Shown here: positions 19,195 through 29,767 of the stretch, one piece after another
Layout of the letters: the number at the start of each line of letters is the position of its first letter
How positions within the stretch are numbered: position 1 is the stretch's first letter
Assembly (NCBI GenBank): GCA_018672285.1
Contig: JABHGC010000140.1
Location: 1-45,888 of the forward strand
Direction: 5' to 3'
DNA length: 45,888 nucleotides
Source of the DNA: Methylococcales bacterium
Lineage (GTDB): Bacteria; Pseudomonadota; Gammaproteobacteria; JABHGC01
Program-made: the position numbers and the translations under genes
Notes under the pieces: model-generated
What the model saw: the letters and a program-made list of their open reading frames with translations, nothing else
Database searches by the model: none
Told to the model about the DNA's origin: nothing

Positions 19195-21477
19195 TTATAG
19201 TGCAGAGCCGAAAGAAAATTGGAAGATCTCAGTATCATCTCCGTCTTCCTCACGTATTGGCTGTGCAACACTAAACGTTAACGGCCCAACGGGTGACAAC
19301 CAAGTTGCTGCCAAACCGACTGAGGCTCTTAATGAAGCAAGATCAAAGGCATCGGTATCATCAAAAACATTACCAATATCAAAGAAAGCACTTAAGCGAA
19401 CCGTCTTGTTATCTTCTTGGAACGGTACGGGGAAGATAAGTTCAGCATTTCCCACAATTTTCACGTTTCCACCAAACGGCTCACCATTGGAATCTAGATC
19501 ACCCAGCGAGTTGTCGGTAAAACCACGCACTGAACGAATGCCGCCAGCAAAGAAGTTCTCAAAGAATGGCAATTCAGTAGTCTCACCATACGCATTACCA
19601 TAACCTAAGTCACCTTTAAGCAATAAAATGAAAGACTTAGTTAACGGGAAGAAGCGCTGCTGCTTGTAAGCCATTTTGTAGTACGTCAAATCACTACCAG
19701 GGACTGTGACTTCAGCACTGACCGATTGAAATGCCCCTCTCGTCGGGAATACCGAGCGATTACGTGTATCGTGCGCCCAACTAACAGACACCAAGTAGTT
19801 TAAGAAGCTCTCTCCGTTATCATCAAGAAATTCTGCTACCTCAACCGGTGCTGTATTACCAATATTAATATCGGTATCGACCAACTCAAAATTCACTCGA
19901 AGACGATCAAATTCATTCAGAGGGATACCATAGGTAACCCCTGTTCTCAGTTCATTAGTGGTAAAATCTGAGATATCGGCTTCTTCAGCATCTGTTTCAC
20001 GATAGGACAATAAGAAACCTCGGCTAACACCATCCACCGTATAAAACGGGTTGGTATAGTTAACACTGTACTGTGTTGTTACATCACTATTGTTAAACGA
20101 GAAACCTAACTGCTTACCAGTACCCAAGAAGTTTTCTTGGCTGATACTTGCATTGAAGATCAAACCTTGTGACTGAGAAAATCCAATACCTGCAAGCAGA
20201 TTACCAGAGGGTTTCTCTTTCACTTTAAAGTTAATGTCCACTTGATCTGTCGTACCAGGAACCGCTGGTGTTTCAACGTTGACATCTTCAAAATAACCCA
20301 ACCGCTTTAAGCGCGCTTTAGAACGCTCAACATTTTTGGCTGATATCCACGCAGATTCCATTTGGCGAACTTCACGACGTAATACTTCATCACGTGTTTT
20401 AGTATTGCCAATCATATTGATTCGTCGCACATAAACCCGCTTACCAGGGTCTACAAAGAACGTTAAGGCAACTTCTTTTTTCTCGTTATCAATTTTAGGA
20501 ACCGTATTAACATTGGTGAAGTAATAGCCCTCATTACTTAATAAAGAAGTGACGTTATCTGATGAACGCGTCGCTTTTTTACGGGAAAATATCTCACCTT
20601 TATTGACTTTAATGAGCGGAAACAATTTCTCTTTAGCAACTTTTAAGTCACCTGCTAACTTAACAGAGCTAATGGTAAAGACTTCACCTTCTTGCACGTT
20701 AATGGTGATGTAAATGTCTTTTTTGTCTGGCGTGATAGACACCTGAGTCGAGAGAATTTTAAAATTAATATATCCACGATCAAGGTAAAACGAGCGTAAC
20801 GTTTCTAAGTCAGCAGACAATTTTTGCCGTGAGTATTGGTCATCTTTGGTATAGAAAGAAATCATGCCTGATGTTGATTGCTCAAAATCATCAATTAACT
20901 CTTCTTCTTCAAAAACTTGATTACCAACAACATTAATTTGCTTAATTTTGGCAGACTGCCCTTCCGAGACATCAATATTAATTGCCACTCGGTTTCGCTC
21001 TAGCGGGGTTACTTCAGACTCAATACGGACTGCGTATTTACCAAAGTTTTGATATTGACGGTGCAGCTCTTGCTTAATTTTATCGAGTAGAGAGCGATTA
21101 AAAGTACGGCCTTCAGTCAGCCCAACCTCTTTTAATACCTTCAGTAAGTCCTCACTTTCAATGTCTTCATTACCGGCTATATTAATTTCTGAAATTGCAG
21201 GACGCTCAGAAACAAACACAATGAGGATATCTCCCTCATGCTCTAGCCTGACATCTCGAAAGAAGCCCGTTTTATACAAGGTTCGAATGGCACTTGCGGT
21301 AGAGCTATTATCCATCGTACTACCAATTTTAATTGGTAAATAGTTGAATACTGTACCGGCTGAAATTCTCTGCAAGCCTTCCACACGAATGTCTTTAACG
21401 ACAAAAGGTTCAAAAGCTTGTGCACTTAAATTAATCAATCCCCAAAATAGCAGGATCAGTCCTATCCGTTTACTCAT
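19195..21477 (-). CDS. bamA: Outer membrane protein assembly factor BamA
   Basis: 760 residues: signal peptide (about 1-21), five POTRA domains (about 22-420) and a 16-strand C-terminal barrel. The conserved loop-6 element IRSVRGF lies around residue 650. BamA is the core of the machine that inserts beta-barrel proteins into the outer membrane. The last residues are FQFSFGSAL, so the terminal aromatic residue usual in outer-membrane barrels is not the last one here. It lies between rseP and skp. An AT-rich 88-base gap before it holds a short TATATTAATATA palindrome but no clear promoter. Confidence 0.97.
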   Translation of the reverse strand: MSKRIGLILLFWGLINLSAQAFEPFVVKDIRVEGLQRISAGTVFNYLPIKIGSTMDNSSTASAIRTLYKTGFFRDVRLEHEGDILIVFVSERPAISEINIAGNEDIESEDLLKVLKEVGLTEGRTFNRSLLDKIKQELHRQYQNFGKYAVRIESEVTPLERNRVAINIDVSEGQSAKIKQINVVGNQVFEEEELIDDFEQSTSGMISFYTKDDQYSRQKLSADLETLRSFYLDRGYINFKILSTQVSITPDKKDIYITINVQEGEVFTISSVKLAGDLKVAKEKLFPLIKVNKGEIFSRKKATRSSDNVTSLLSNEGYYFTNVNTVPKIDNEKKEVALTFFVDPGKRVYVRRINMIGNTKTRDEVLRREVRQMESAWISAKNVERSKARLKRLGYFEDVNVETPAVPGTTDQVDINFKVKEKPSGNLLAGIGFSQSQGLIFNASISQENFLGTGKQLGFSFNNSDVTTQYSVNYTNPFYTVDGVSRGFLLSYRETDAEEADISDFTTNELRTGVTYGIPLNEFDRLRVNFELVDTDINIGNTAPVEVAEFLDDNGESFLNYLVSVSWAHDTRNRSVFPTRGAFQSVSAEVTVPGSDLTYYKMAYKQQRFFPLTKSFILLLKGDLGYGNAYGETTELPFFENFFAGGIRSVRGFTDNSLGDLDSNGEPFGGNVKIVGNAELIFPVPFQEDNKTVRLSAFFDIGNVFDDTDAFDLASLRASVGLAATWLSPVGPLTFSVAQPIREEDGDDTEIFQFSFGSAL

Positions 21478-21565
21478 TCTCTACTCACTCTCACTTAGTG
21501 ATACGCGCAAAAAAGCAATCATCCTCTGATATATTAATATATTAACATATAATTGGCTTTATTTT

Positions 21566-22960
21566 CTATTTTTTATTATCTTGCTGAGCCGAGACATTTT
21601 CACATCCTTCAAAAAGCCGATTAACATCTTGATATAATGCAATACTCATCATTAAAAACAAAATGACCAAACCCACTTTTTGTCCCCATACCTGAATAGT
21701 ATCAGAGACTGGCTTTCGTAACACAATTTCAAAAAGATAAAAAAACAAATGGCCGCCATCCAACAATGGAATTGGCAACAAGTTTAGTACACCCAAACTT
21801 ATACTAATAATAGCCAAAAATGTGATGAATGATACAACGCCGATGCTGGCTGTTTTACCAGCAACCTGGGCAATCATAATTGGGCCACTAATATTTTTAA
21901 CCGATGCCTCACCTATGACAATCTTTCCCATCATTTTTAGCATGAGAATTGACATGTTCCAGGTTTTGTCCAAAGCAACGCCAATCCCAGCCCCTGCCCC
22001 ATATATTTCTTCTGAGCGAATGGCGTCCACCCATTTTTGTTCAAACTGAGGGCTAACACCAATCTTGCCATATGTTCGGCATTTTGCTTCAAATAAAGCC
22101 GGTGTAACATCAGTAGTTATGATCACACCATCTCGATCTAGTTCCACAGAAATGCTTTTTTCAGGGCTTGCCTGTATTAACAGCACCCAATCATGCCAAG
22201 TTTTTACCGGCTGACCATCTGCAGATAAAATCAAATCGCCCGTTTTCAACCCGCCCATTTCACCACGAGCACCTGCTGTTACCTGGTCAATCCGTGGAGG
22301 ATAATCCAACCCTTGCATAGACAACCCAAGCGCCGAGGCTAACTGCCCCCCTTGCAAGACGCCAGCACCATCAGTCATATCTAGCTGTAAGTCGACTTTC
22401 TTACCGTCTCGATCCACTTCAAAAGCAAGTGAACCACCATCCATCACCCCTTTTAGCATGGCAAAGCGTACTGAGCCCCAAGTCGCAACGGCACCTCCAG
22501 CGACACCTGTCACTTCGTCACCCGCCTGAAACCCCGCAACTGCAGCTGCACTATCCTGAGTTACATCACCTATTAAGGGCTTATACCCAGCCACGCCAAT
22601 TACAGCAATAACCCAGTAAGCTGCAACAGCAAATAGCAGGTTAAATGCAGGGCCTGCAGCAACTATGGCAAAGCGGGCATAGACTGATTTTTGCGTAAAA
22701 GCCATGTGCCGCTCATCATCAGACACATCCCCTTCCCGCTCATCTAACATCTTGACGTATCCACCTAATGGGATCCAAGCTAAGACATATTCAGTCCCAC
22801 TCTTACTCATGTATTTTAAAAGAGGCTTACCAAAACCAATTGAAAAGCGCAGAACTTTAACGCCCATTTTACGAGCGACCCAAAAGTGGCCAAACTCATG
22901 AATGGCAATTAAGATGGTTAAAGCAAATAAAAAAGCCAAAGCCGAGGTAATAAAACTCAT
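21566..22960 (-). CDS. rseP: Site-2 intramembrane zinc metalloprotease RseP
   Basis: 464 residues (E. coli 450). It cleaves the anti-sigma factor RseA inside the membrane to release sigma-E during envelope stress. It shows the zinc motif HEFGH (H21, H25) in the first membrane helix, two periplasmic PDZ domains (about 115-290) and the third-ligand region LLPIPLLDGG near residue 400. The extra length is a short polar C-terminal tail. Its ATG overlaps the dxr stop by 4 bases (ATGA), so the two are translationally coupled. Confidence 0.97.
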   Translation of the reverse strand: MSFITSALAFLFALTILIAIHEFGHFWVARKMGVKVLRFSIGFGKPLLKYMSKSGTEYVLAWIPLGGYVKMLDEREGDVSDDERHMAFTQKSVYARFAIVAAGPAFNLLFAVAAYWVIAVIGVAGYKPLIGDVTQDSAAAVAGFQAGDEVTGVAGGAVATWGSVRFAMLKGVMDGGSLAFEVDRDGKKVDLQLDMTDGAGVLQGGQLASALGLSMQGLDYPPRIDQVTAGARGEMGGLKTGDLILSADGQPVKTWHDWVLLIQASPEKSISVELDRDGVIITTDVTPALFEAKCRTYGKIGVSPQFEQKWVDAIRSEEIYGAGAGIGVALDKTWNMSILMLKMMGKIVIGEASVKNISGPIMIAQVAGKTASIGVVSFITFLAIISISLGVLNLLPIPLLDGGHLFFYLFEIVLRKPVSDTIQVWGQKVGLVILFLMMSIALYQDVNRLFEGCENVSAQQDNKK

Positions 22961-24135
22961 TCAACCGTCTCCGAGAGCCACTGTGTTGCAGTTTGGCGCG
23001 CCAATTGGTCATCCGCCAAGATTTGATCTAACTCATCCGCAGCATTTATCTCAATACTGGATAGACAATGCTCAATCATCTGTGGGATTTGTGTAAATCG
23101 TAACTTTTTCTGTAAAAAAGCCGACACAGCAACTTCATTCGCAGCATTCAATATCGCTGGCGCAGTCCCCCCTTCGGCTAACGCACTATAGGATAGTGTC
23201 AAACAAGGGAATCGCTCCAAGTCTGGCGTTTCAAAAGTCATTGCTTTTGCCGCTAAAAAATCAAGAGAGGAAACGCCTGACACCATGCGCTTAGGCCACG
23301 ACATTGCATGCGCTATCGGTGTACGCATATCAGGATTCCCCAACTGAGCCAAGACAGACCCATCAATATACTCAACCATTGAGTGAATAAGACTTTCAGG
23401 GTGAATTAACACCTCAACATCACCCTCAGCTGTCCCAAACAACCAGTGTGCCTCAATCACTTCCAGCCCTTTGTTCATCATGGTGGCAGAATCAACAGAA
23501 ATTTTCTGCCCCATCACCCAATTAGGGTGAGCAACAGCTTCTTCAGGACTAATATGACCAAAAGTTGATAAATCTCGTGTTCGAAATGGGCCACCAGAGG
23601 CTGTTAACAATATGCGCTTTACGCCATTTTTGACCAGCGACTGGTTATTATCTGGCAGGCACTGAAAAATGGCATTATGCTCACTATCAATAGGCAATAG
23701 CTCCCCACCACCTGACTCAACGGCATCGATCAGTAGCTGGCCCGACATAACCAATGACTCTTTATTGGCCAATAATACGCGCTTTCCTGACTTCGCAGCC
23801 GCCAAAGTAGGCAACAAGCCCGCAGCGCCGACTATCCCAGCCATAACCATATCAACTTGACTTGCTTCAGCCACCTCAACGAGTGACGCAGCCCCGACCA
23901 ACACGCTAGATTGACAGTTTTTAGCATCTAGCTGTAGCTGTAGCTCTGACTGCAATGACGCATCAACAATAACGACAAATTGAGGACTAAATTGCGCGGC
24001 TTGCTCAACTAATCTTTCTATATTTTTGTTCGCTGTCAATGCAAACACCTGATATGACTCAGGGTTACGCTGCACAACATCTAATGTGTTGACGCCAATC
24101 GTCCCCGTTGAACCTAATATCGTAATTTGCTTCAT
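22957..24135 (-). CDS. dxr: 1-deoxy-D-xylulose 5-phosphate reductoisomerase
   Basis: 392 residues (E. coli 398). It converts DXP to MEP with NADPH and a divalent metal, the second step of the non-mevalonate isoprenoid pathway. The Rossmann motif GSTGTIGVNTLDVV is at the N-terminus. The central substrate motifs LLANKESLVMSG and LPIDSEHNAIFQCL (metal-binding Asp/Glu) and the NWVMGQKISVDSATMMNKG segment are intact. It supplies precursors used by UppS two genes upstream. It overlaps both cdsA and rseP by 4 bases. Confidence 0.97.
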   Translation of the reverse strand: MKQITILGSTGTIGVNTLDVVQRNPESYQVFALTANKNIERLVEQAAQFSPQFVVIVDASLQSELQLQLDAKNCQSSVLVGAASLVEVAEASQVDMVMAGIVGAAGLLPTLAAAKSGKRVLLANKESLVMSGQLLIDAVESGGGELLPIDSEHNAIFQCLPDNNQSLVKNGVKRILLTASGGPFRTRDLSTFGHISPEEAVAHPNWVMGQKISVDSATMMNKGLEVIEAHWLFGTAEGDVEVLIHPESLIHSMVEYIDGSVLAQLGNPDMRTPIAHAMSWPKRMVSGVSSLDFLAAKAMTFETPDLERFPCLTLSYSALAEGGTAPAILNAANEVAVSAFLQKKLRFTQIPQMIEHCLSSIEINAADELDQILADDQLARQTATQWLSETVE

Positions 24136-24950
24136 TGATTAGCCAATTTAATAAGAATAAAGCCGAGACAAAAAAGTGGCATCGCAGAAAGCATGCTATC
24201 TGTACGATCAAGTATTCCACCATGCCCGGGTAAAATTTGACTACTGTCTTTAATACCCGATTTGCGCTTTAACAAACTCTCATACAAGTCACCAAATACT
24301 GACAGTGCAACACCAACAATCGCAAGCAAAACAAAGTAAACCTGATCAACACCAGTATAACCCACGTAACCTGAAGCAAAATATGCCACAACGACGACAG
24401 CCATCATCCCACCATAAACACCTTCCCAGGACTTCCCTGGGCTAACACTTGGTGCAAGCTTCTTCTTGCCAAACTGACGCCCTGAAAAGTATGCACCCGT
24501 GTCTGCAGTCCAGATTAGGAGCATACAAACAAAGAGCAGCTGAGGGTCAAAATCATGAATCTGAATCATAAAGATGGCGGTAGCAGGCAGGATAACAATA
24601 CCGCTAAACATAGGCATTTTTTGCAACTCGCCCTGTGCCAACAACTCACCTTGATATTGAAACACTTGAACAATATTAACGGTCCATACCAATAAAATTA
24701 AAACAGATAAAATCGCAATCATCAGGAGTGTTGATGTTACTAGCAAAATATAACCAACCACAGCAACCAACGCAGCATAAGCAACATGCGTCACTGTTTT
24801 TTCAAACCCAACCAGCCGAGCCCACTCCCAGCCTCCAACTGACACAATGAGCAACATTGCATACTGGAAAATCACTTGCTCAGCAAAAAAAACCAACCAA
24901 ACCATCACCGGAATTAATACCGCTGCTGTTAAAATTCGCTGTATTAACAT
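24132..24950 (-). CDS. cdsA: Phosphatidate cytidylyltransferase
   Basis: 272 residues, polytopic inner-membrane enzyme making CDP-diacylglycerol from phosphatidic acid and CTP, the entry point to phospholipids. About eight hydrophobic helices are visible, and the family signature KRKSGIKDSSQILPGHGG, followed by LDRTDSM, lies at about 228-255. It is 3 bases after uppS and overlaps dxr by 4 bases. Confidence 0.96.
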   Translation of the reverse strand: MLIQRILTAAVLIPVMVWLVFFAEQVIFQYAMLLIVSVGGWEWARLVGFEKTVTHVAYAALVAVVGYILLVTSTLLMIAILSVLILLVWTVNIVQVFQYQGELLAQGELQKMPMFSGIVILPATAIFMIQIHDFDPQLLFVCMLLIWTADTGAYFSGRQFGKKKLAPSVSPGKSWEGVYGGMMAVVVVAYFASGYVGYTGVDQVYFVLLAIVGVALSVFGDLYESLLKRKSGIKDSSQILPGHGGILDRTDSMLSAMPLFCLGFILIKLANQ

Positions 24951-24953
24951 CGT

Positions 24954-25721
24954 TTATCCTTGAACATAATTAGAGACTTGTCCTTGCTCAACTTGCTCAC
25001 TCGTATGACCAAACCGTCGCTCCCTACCTCTAAAAGATGCAATGGCATCTTCAAATTCAGCACCCCCAAAATCAGGCCACAATACGGGGGTAAAATACAG
25101 CTCAGAATACGCTAGCTGCCAGAGTAAAAAATTACTGATGCGGCACTCGCCGCCTGTTCGAATAAAAAGGTCTGGATTTGGCAAATCTTGAATGCTCAAA
25201 TTTTGTGTGATAGACGCTTCAGTTATATCATCTGGCGCTAAACGCCCTTGCTTCACTTCTTCTGCAAGTGCTTTAACCGACTGGGTGACATCCCATTGCC
25301 CGCCATAATTTGCCGCCACGACTAAGTCCATAACCGTGTTCGACTGAGTTAACGTTTCGCCACGTAAAATTTCATCTTGTAATTTTTGAGGTAGCTGGGA
25401 TTTATCGCCGATGATTCGCAAACGGATATTTTGATTATGAAGGAGTCTGATTTGTTTTTTTAACGAGGAAATAAAAAGCCCCATTAATAATGAGACCTCT
25501 TTCTCAGGGCGGCGCCAGTTTTCACTACTAAACGCAAAGAGGGTTAAAACTTTGATGTTATTTTTAACACAAAATTCAACACACCTTCTGACCGTGTCAA
25601 CACCCGCTTTATGCCCCAAAAAACGAGGCATGTGCTTTTTCTTTGCCCATCGGCCATTCCCGTCCATAATGATTGCCACATGGGAAGGTATGGCTGTACT
25701 TTCTTCTGATGGGTCGACCAT
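24954..25721 (-). CDS. uppS: Undecaprenyl diphosphate synthase (cis-prenyltransferase)
   Basis: 255 residues. It condenses isopentenyl diphosphate onto farnesyl diphosphate to make the C55 carrier for peptidoglycan and O-antigen. It shows the HVAIIMDGNGRWAKK motif with catalytic D20, then GHKAGVDTVR, FAFSSENWRRP and the C-terminal RTGGECRISNFLLWQ and YSELYF segments. Length is normal. The tight arrangement frr-uppS-cdsA (gaps of 16 and 3 bases) marks an operon. Confidence 0.97.
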   Translation of the reverse strand: MVDPSEESTAIPSHVAIIMDGNGRWAKKKHMPRFLGHKAGVDTVRRCVEFCVKNNIKVLTLFAFSSENWRRPEKEVSLLMGLFISSLKKQIRLLHNQNIRLRIIGDKSQLPQKLQDEILRGETLTQSNTVMDLVVAANYGGQWDVTQSVKALAEEVKQGRLAPDDITEASITQNLSIQDLPNPDLFIRTGGECRISNFLLWQLAYSELYFTPVLWPDFGGAEFEDAIASFRGRERRFGHTSEQVEQGQVSNYVQG

Positions 25722-25737
25722 ATATTTTTAGCCTTGA

Positions 25738-26295
25738 TTAAATCTTTAGAAGATCCTCTTCTTTCTCCGCTAATAATTTATCAATATTAGCCACATATTT
25801 ATCTGTTAATTTTTGCACATTTTCAGCAGCCTTGTGCTCTTCATCTTCAGCTGCCATTTTTTCTTTGACCAATGTTTTTAAGTCACCGTTAGCATCTCGC
25901 CTGATGTTACGGATTGAAACTCGGCCGCCTTCAGCTTCTGCACGAACAACTTTGACTAAATCTTTACGACGCTCTTCAGTTAGCGCAGGCATAGGTAAGC
26001 GAATAACCGTGCCAGCTGTATTTGGTGTTAAGCCCAGGTTAGATTTCATAATGGCTTTTTCAATCACCGGTACCAACTGTTTTTCCCAAGGCGTTACTGA
26101 CAACGTTCTAGCATCTTCTGCATTCACGTTAGCCACTTGACTCAATGGCACATCAGAACCGTAATAATCCACTTTAATATGATCAAGCAAACTTGGATGC
26201 GCCCTTCCAGTTCTCACCTTTGTCATTTCAATTTTCATAGAATCAACAGATTTTTGCATACGAGTTTCTGCATCTTCGAGAATTTCATCAATCAC
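25738..26295 (-). CDS. frr: Ribosome recycling factor
   Basis: 185 residues, the exact family length. It splits post-termination ribosomes with EF-G. The N-terminal [23 protein letters not shown] helix (here [19 protein letters not shown]) and the C-terminal helix [18 protein letters not shown] form the three-helix bundle around the small beta domain. The start is GTG 26295, inside the pyrH stop (GTGA), with an excellent GGAGGA site 7 bases upstream. Confidence 0.97.
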   Translation of the reverse strand: MIDEILEDAETRMQKSVDSMKIEMTKVRTGRAHPSLLDHIKVDYYGSDVPLSQVANVNAEDARTLSVTPWEKQLVPVIEKAIMKSNLGLTPNTAGTVIRLPMPALTEERRKDLVKVVRAEAEGGRVSIRNIRRDANGDLKTLVKEKMAAEDEEHKAAENVQKLTDKYVANIDKLLAEKEEDLLKI

Positions 26296-27014
26296 GCGTT
26301 ATCCTCCTGGGTCACAAGTGAGCCTATGTCTTGTCCTGCCACTACATTGGCTAACGCCCCTTTTTCGAAAATATTCACGATTCTCAGGGGTAAATTATTA
26401 TCACGACACAACACGATTGCAGTCGCATCCATAACTTGCAAATTTTTCTCAAGCACTTCATCAAACGTTATTCGAGGGTAGTGCTTCGCATCAGGGTCTT
26501 TCATTGGATCTGATGAGTAAATCCCACTCACCTTGGTCGCTTTAATCAAAACATCAGCGCCAATTTCGATACCACGTAAGCTTGCTGCGGAGTCTGTCGT
26601 AAAAAAAGGATTGCCTGTGCCAGCTGCAAAGATGACGACACGCCCTTTTTCTAAGTGGCGAACGGCACGACGGCGTATATAATCTTCACACACTTGGTGA
26701 ATTTTAAGTGCCGACATCACCCGGACAGGGATCTCTTGTTTTTCGAGGGCATCTTGCATTGCCAATGCATTCAATACTGTTGCCAACATTCCCATGTGAT
26801 CACCGGTTACCCGATCAATCCCGCCGGCGGCTAAGCCTGCACCACGAAAAATATTACCACCGCCAATCACCATACCGACTTGAACGCCTTCATCAACTAA
26901 GGCTTTCACTTCCATCGCAAATTGATGAATTGTCTCAGGGTCAATGCCATATTCGCCTTGCCCCATTAACGCTTCACCGCTCATTTTCAGCAAAATACGA
27001 CGATACTCTGACAT
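26292..27014 (-). CDS. pyrH: Uridylate kinase
   Basis: 240 residues, amino-acid-kinase fold, phosphorylating UMP to UDP in the cytosol. The N-terminal [10 protein letters not shown] motif, [17 protein letters not shown] and [12 protein letters not shown] segments are all standard for bacterial PyrH. It lies 34 bases after tsf with an AGGGGGT ribosome-binding site and overlaps frr by 4 bases. Confidence 0.97.
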   Translation of the reverse strand: MSEYRRILLKMSGEALMGQGEYGIDPETIHQFAMEVKALVDEGVQVGMVIGGGNIFRGAGLAAGGIDRVTGDHMGMLATVLNALAMQDALEKQEIPVRVMSALKIHQVCEDYIRRRAVRHLEKGRVVIFAAGTGNPFFTTDSAASLRGIEIGADVLIKATKVSGIYSSDPMKDPDAKHYPRITFDEVLEKNLQVMDATAIVLCRDNNLPLRIVNIFEKGALANVVAGQDIGSLVTQEDNA

Positions 27015-27048
27015 ACGACCCCCTAAGGTAAATTAACTTGAGTAATGT

Positions 27049-27921
27049 TTAGCCTCTAGCTTGTGCCATTACTTCATCAGCAAAGTTTTCGACTTTTTTC
27101 TCAATCCCTTCACCAACTTCATAACGTACAAACGACTTAACCGTAGCGCCCGCACCTTTCAAATACTTTTCAACCATCTGATCAGGGTCTTTTACGAAAG
27201 GCTGACCAAGTAAGGTGATTTCTTTTAAGTATTTCTTCATACGACCATCAATCATTTTCTCAATGATATTATCTGGTTTGCCACTTTCTTTAGCTTGCGC
27301 TTCAACAACGCGTCGCTCTTTCTCAAGAAGTTCTGCTGGAACATCACTTTCTTGAATGCAGTTAGGGTTAGAAGCGGCAACATGCATAGCGATATCACGA
27401 CCAGTTTCAGCAGTGCCACCATCATATTCAACTAAAACACCAATTCGAGCACCATGAGAGTAAGTCGCCACTTGCCCTTCAGTTTCTATGCATTGAAAGC
27501 GACGTATATTGATGTTCTCACCAATTTTAGCAATTAAGTTCTTACGAACATCATCAACTGCAACACCGTCGATTTCCATTGCCATCAACGCATCTATATC
27601 TGCAGGCTTATTCTCAAGAACCTGTCGAGCGATCGCGTTCGAAAAGCCGAGGAAATCATCACCTTTAGAAACAAAATCTGTCTCACTGTTCACTTCTAAA
27701 ATAACCGCTGTTTTGCTGTCATCACTAGACAGCATCAGTGTGATACCTTCAGCAGCAACTTTACCTGCCCGCTTTTCTGCTTTGGCCTGCCCTTTAGAGC
27801 GCATTAACTCAATGGCTGCATCTACATCACCATCTGTCTCAACTAAGGCTTTCTTGCATTCCATCATGCCTGAGCCAGTACGTTCGCGTAATTCTTTCAC
27901 TAACGCTGCCGTAATTGCCAT
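27049..27921 (-). CDS. tsf: Elongation factor Ts
   Basis: 290 residues, nucleotide exchange factor for EF-Tu. The UBA-like N-terminal domain has [20 protein letters not shown], and the core has the [10 protein letters not shown] motif that inserts into EF-Tu, followed by two dimerisation subdomains and the C-terminal module. It follows rpsB by 40 bases. Confidence 0.98.
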   Translation of the reverse strand: MAITAALVKELRERTGSGMMECKKALVETDGDVDAAIELMRSKGQAKAEKRAGKVAAEGITLMLSSDDSKTAVILEVNSETDFVSKGDDFLGFSNAIARQVLENKPADIDALMAMEIDGVAVDDVRKNLIAKIGENINIRRFQCIETEGQVATYSHGARIGVLVEYDGGTAETGRDIAMHVAASNPNCIQESDVPAELLEKERRVVEAQAKESGKPDNIIEKMIDGRMKKYLKEITLLGQPFVKDPDQMVEKYLKGAGATVKSFVRYEVGEGIEKKVENFADEVMAQARG

Positions 27922-27961
27922 GTTTATTCCTTTTCTTAAATCTTTTATTCAGTGATCAAAA

Positions 27962-28696
27962 TTACTTTGCGTCAACAGCAACGTATTCGTCTTTCTCGCC
28001 AGGGTTTGCACCAGCACTTGCTTTTGCTTCTAATACAGCAGTAGAAATACCATTGGTATAAAGCTTAACAGCACGAATAGCATCGTCATTCCCAGGAACA
28101 ACATAATCAACGTTATCAGGGTTAGTGTTGGTATCCACAACTGCAATGATTGGAATACCTAATTTTTTGGCTTCACTAATCGCAATTTTTTCATGACCCG
28201 CATCAACAATAAACAGTGCGTCAGGTAGGCTTCCCATGTCCTTAATACCACCTAAGCTACGGTCTAATTTGATTAGCTCACGCTCATAACCTAGTGCTTC
28301 TTTTTTGCTGAAACGTTCAAAAACACCATTGGCTTTTTGAGTTTCTAAATCTTTCAAGCGTTTAATAGACTGCTTGATCGTTTTAAAGTTGGTTAACATG
28401 CCGCCCAACCAACGAAAATCAACATAAGGCATGTTACAGCGACTTGCTTCCTCTTTAATGGTTAGAGAGGCTGCTCTTTTAGTACCAACAAATAAAATTT
28501 TACCGCCATTGCTAACCAATTTACCGGTAAAGTTGATTGCATCTTTATAAAGAGGCAATGTTTTTTCTAAGTTGATGATATGAATTTTGTTACGGCTACC
28601 AAAAATATACTCTGACATTTTTGGGTTCCAAAAACGGGTTTGGTGACCAAAGTGAACACCAGCTTCTAACATGTCGCGCATTGTCGTTTTAGACAT
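27962..28696 (-). CDS. rpsB: 30S ribosomal protein S2
   Basis: 244 residues. I start at ATG 28696 ([19 protein letters not shown]), which fits S2 proteins and has GGAG upstream; an in-frame ATG at 28738 would add 14 residues lying in the leader. Family motifs [13 protein letters not shown] and [20 protein letters not shown] are present. The C-terminal tail is slightly Ala/Gly-rich ([18 protein letters not shown]). It is the first gene of the long minus-strand operon, so its promoter and leader set expression of tsf and probably further genes. Confidence 0.98.
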   Translation of the reverse strand: MSKTTMRDMLEAGVHFGHQTRFWNPKMSEYIFGSRNKIHIINLEKTLPLYKDAINFTGKLVSNGGKILFVGTKRAASLTIKEEASRCNMPYVDFRWLGGMLTNFKTIKQSIKRLKDLETQKANGVFERFSKKEALGYERELIKLDRSLGGIKDMGSLPDALFIVDAGHEKIAISEAKKLGIPIIAVVDTNTNPDNVDYVVPGNDDAIRAVKLYTNGISTAVLEAKASAGANPGEKDEYVAVDAK

Positions 28697-28713
28697 TAAA
28701 AATCTCCAGTTTA

Positions 28714-28769
28714 GGGGTTGAGCCTCCACATATCCCATATAACGACTTAAGATTTAACTTAAGCACCCC
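28714..28769 (-). promoter_or_regulatory. Structured rpsB leader, possible S2 autoregulatory element
   Basis: In the minus-strand RNA a hairpin CTTAAG-TTAAAT-CTTAAG (28763-28746) is enclosed by GGGGT (28769-28765) and ACCCC (28718-28714). The second strand lies just before the rpsB Shine-Dalgarno. S2 is known to repress rpsB-tsf translation through its leader in E. coli. That this leader does the same is inference. Confidence 0.4.
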
Positions 28770-28816
28770 GCTATCTGTGCCGATACGTGTGTGGTTTAGT
28801 GTATTTCCAGCCGTGC

Positions 28817-28845
28817 TTTATATCACATCAAGCAACTTACAACAA
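28817..28845 (-). promoter_or_regulatory. Likely rpsB operon promoter
   Basis: On the minus strand TTGTTG (28845-28840) and TATAAA (28822-28817) are exactly 17 bases apart, placing the start of a leader of about 110 bases near 28810. Confidence 0.55.
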
Positions 28846-28858
28846 TCAAACACACAAA

Positions 28859-28888
28859 TTAACCACCGTTTAATTATCTATTTATAAT
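28859..28888 (+). promoter_or_regulatory. Possible map promoter
   Basis: TTAACC (28859-28864) and a perfect TATAAT (28883-28888) are 18 bases apart in the divergent region, about 80 bases before the map ATG. It lies back to back with the rpsB promoter. Confidence 0.45.
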
Positions 28889-28968
28889 TACCAGCCCTTA
28901 AACCGGGTTTTTCACACTCTTAAAATGACTAAACTGCGTGATAAATCAGACAATCGAGGCATATCAAC

Positions 28969-29751
28969 ATGGGCGTTTCCATTAAAACACCGGACGAAAT
29001 TGAAAAAATGCGCGTCGCAGGCAGGTTAGCGGCAGAAGTATTAGAGATGGTTGACTCCCATGTTGTCGCAGGCATCAGCACCGAGCAACTTAACCAAATC
29101 TGTCACGACTATATGGTTAATGTGCAAGACACCATCCCCGCCCCCCTTAATTATCGCGGCTTCCCAAAATCCATTTGCACCTCAGTCAATAACCAGATTT
29201 GTCATGGCATTCCCAATGACAAAGTTCTGAAGAAAGGTGACATCATTAATATTGACATCACCGTCATAAAAGATGGTTATCATGGTGATACCAGCAAGAC
29301 TTACTTCATAGGTGAACCCTCAATCAAAGCAAGGCGCGTCACTGAGGCGTCTCAAGCATCGATGTATGAGGCAATCAAAATTGTCAAACCGGGCCTTGCC
29401 CTTAACCAAATAGGTAAAACCATTGAGGAGTATATTGCGCCCTTTAATTTTTCGATCGTGCAAGAGTACTGCGGCCATGGCATTGGCAAGCAATTTCATG
29501 AGGCCCCTCAAGTTTTACACTACTACGAAAAACGCCCCGCCAAGCCTTGCATTCTTGAAGCCGGCATGACTTTCACCATTGAGCCAATGATTAATGTCGG
29601 TAAGCGCCACACAAAACTACTACCTGATCACTGGACGGTCGTCACAAAAGACCGTAGCCTATCGGCTCAATTCGAGCACACCATATTGGTTACCGATACT
29701 GGCTTTGAAATTTTGACACTACGCGAAGAAGAAAGAGCCCTTTTTCCGTAA
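28969..29751 (+). CDS. map: Methionine aminopeptidase, type I
   Basis: 260 residues. It removes the initiator methionine from nascent proteins using two metal ions. The pita-bread fold ligands are visible: D96, D107, H170, E205 and E236, together with the substrate-side His in NNQICHG. Length matches E. coli Map (264). GAGG lies before the ATG. It is divergent from rpsB and precedes glnD by 16 bases, the same neighbourhood as in E. coli. Confidence 0.98.
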   Translation: MGVSIKTPDEIEKMRVAGRLAAEVLEMVDSHVVAGISTEQLNQICHDYMVNVQDTIPAPLNYRGFPKSICTSVNNQICHGIPNDKVLKKGDIINIDITVIKDGYHGDTSKTYFIGEPSIKARRVTEASQASMYEAIKIVKPGLALNQIGKTIEEYIAPFNFSIVQEYCGHGIGKQFHEAPQVLHYYEKRPAKPCILEAGMTFTIEPMINVGKRHTKLLPDHWTVVTKDRSLSAQFEHTILVTDTGFEILTLREEERALFP

Positions 29752-29767
29752 ATACACGGAGACCGTC

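Noticed and set aside
21528..21552. AT-rich palindrome TATATTAATATA before bamA as an operator
   Set aside because: Low-complexity AT repeats of this size arise by chance, and no promoter elements line up with it.
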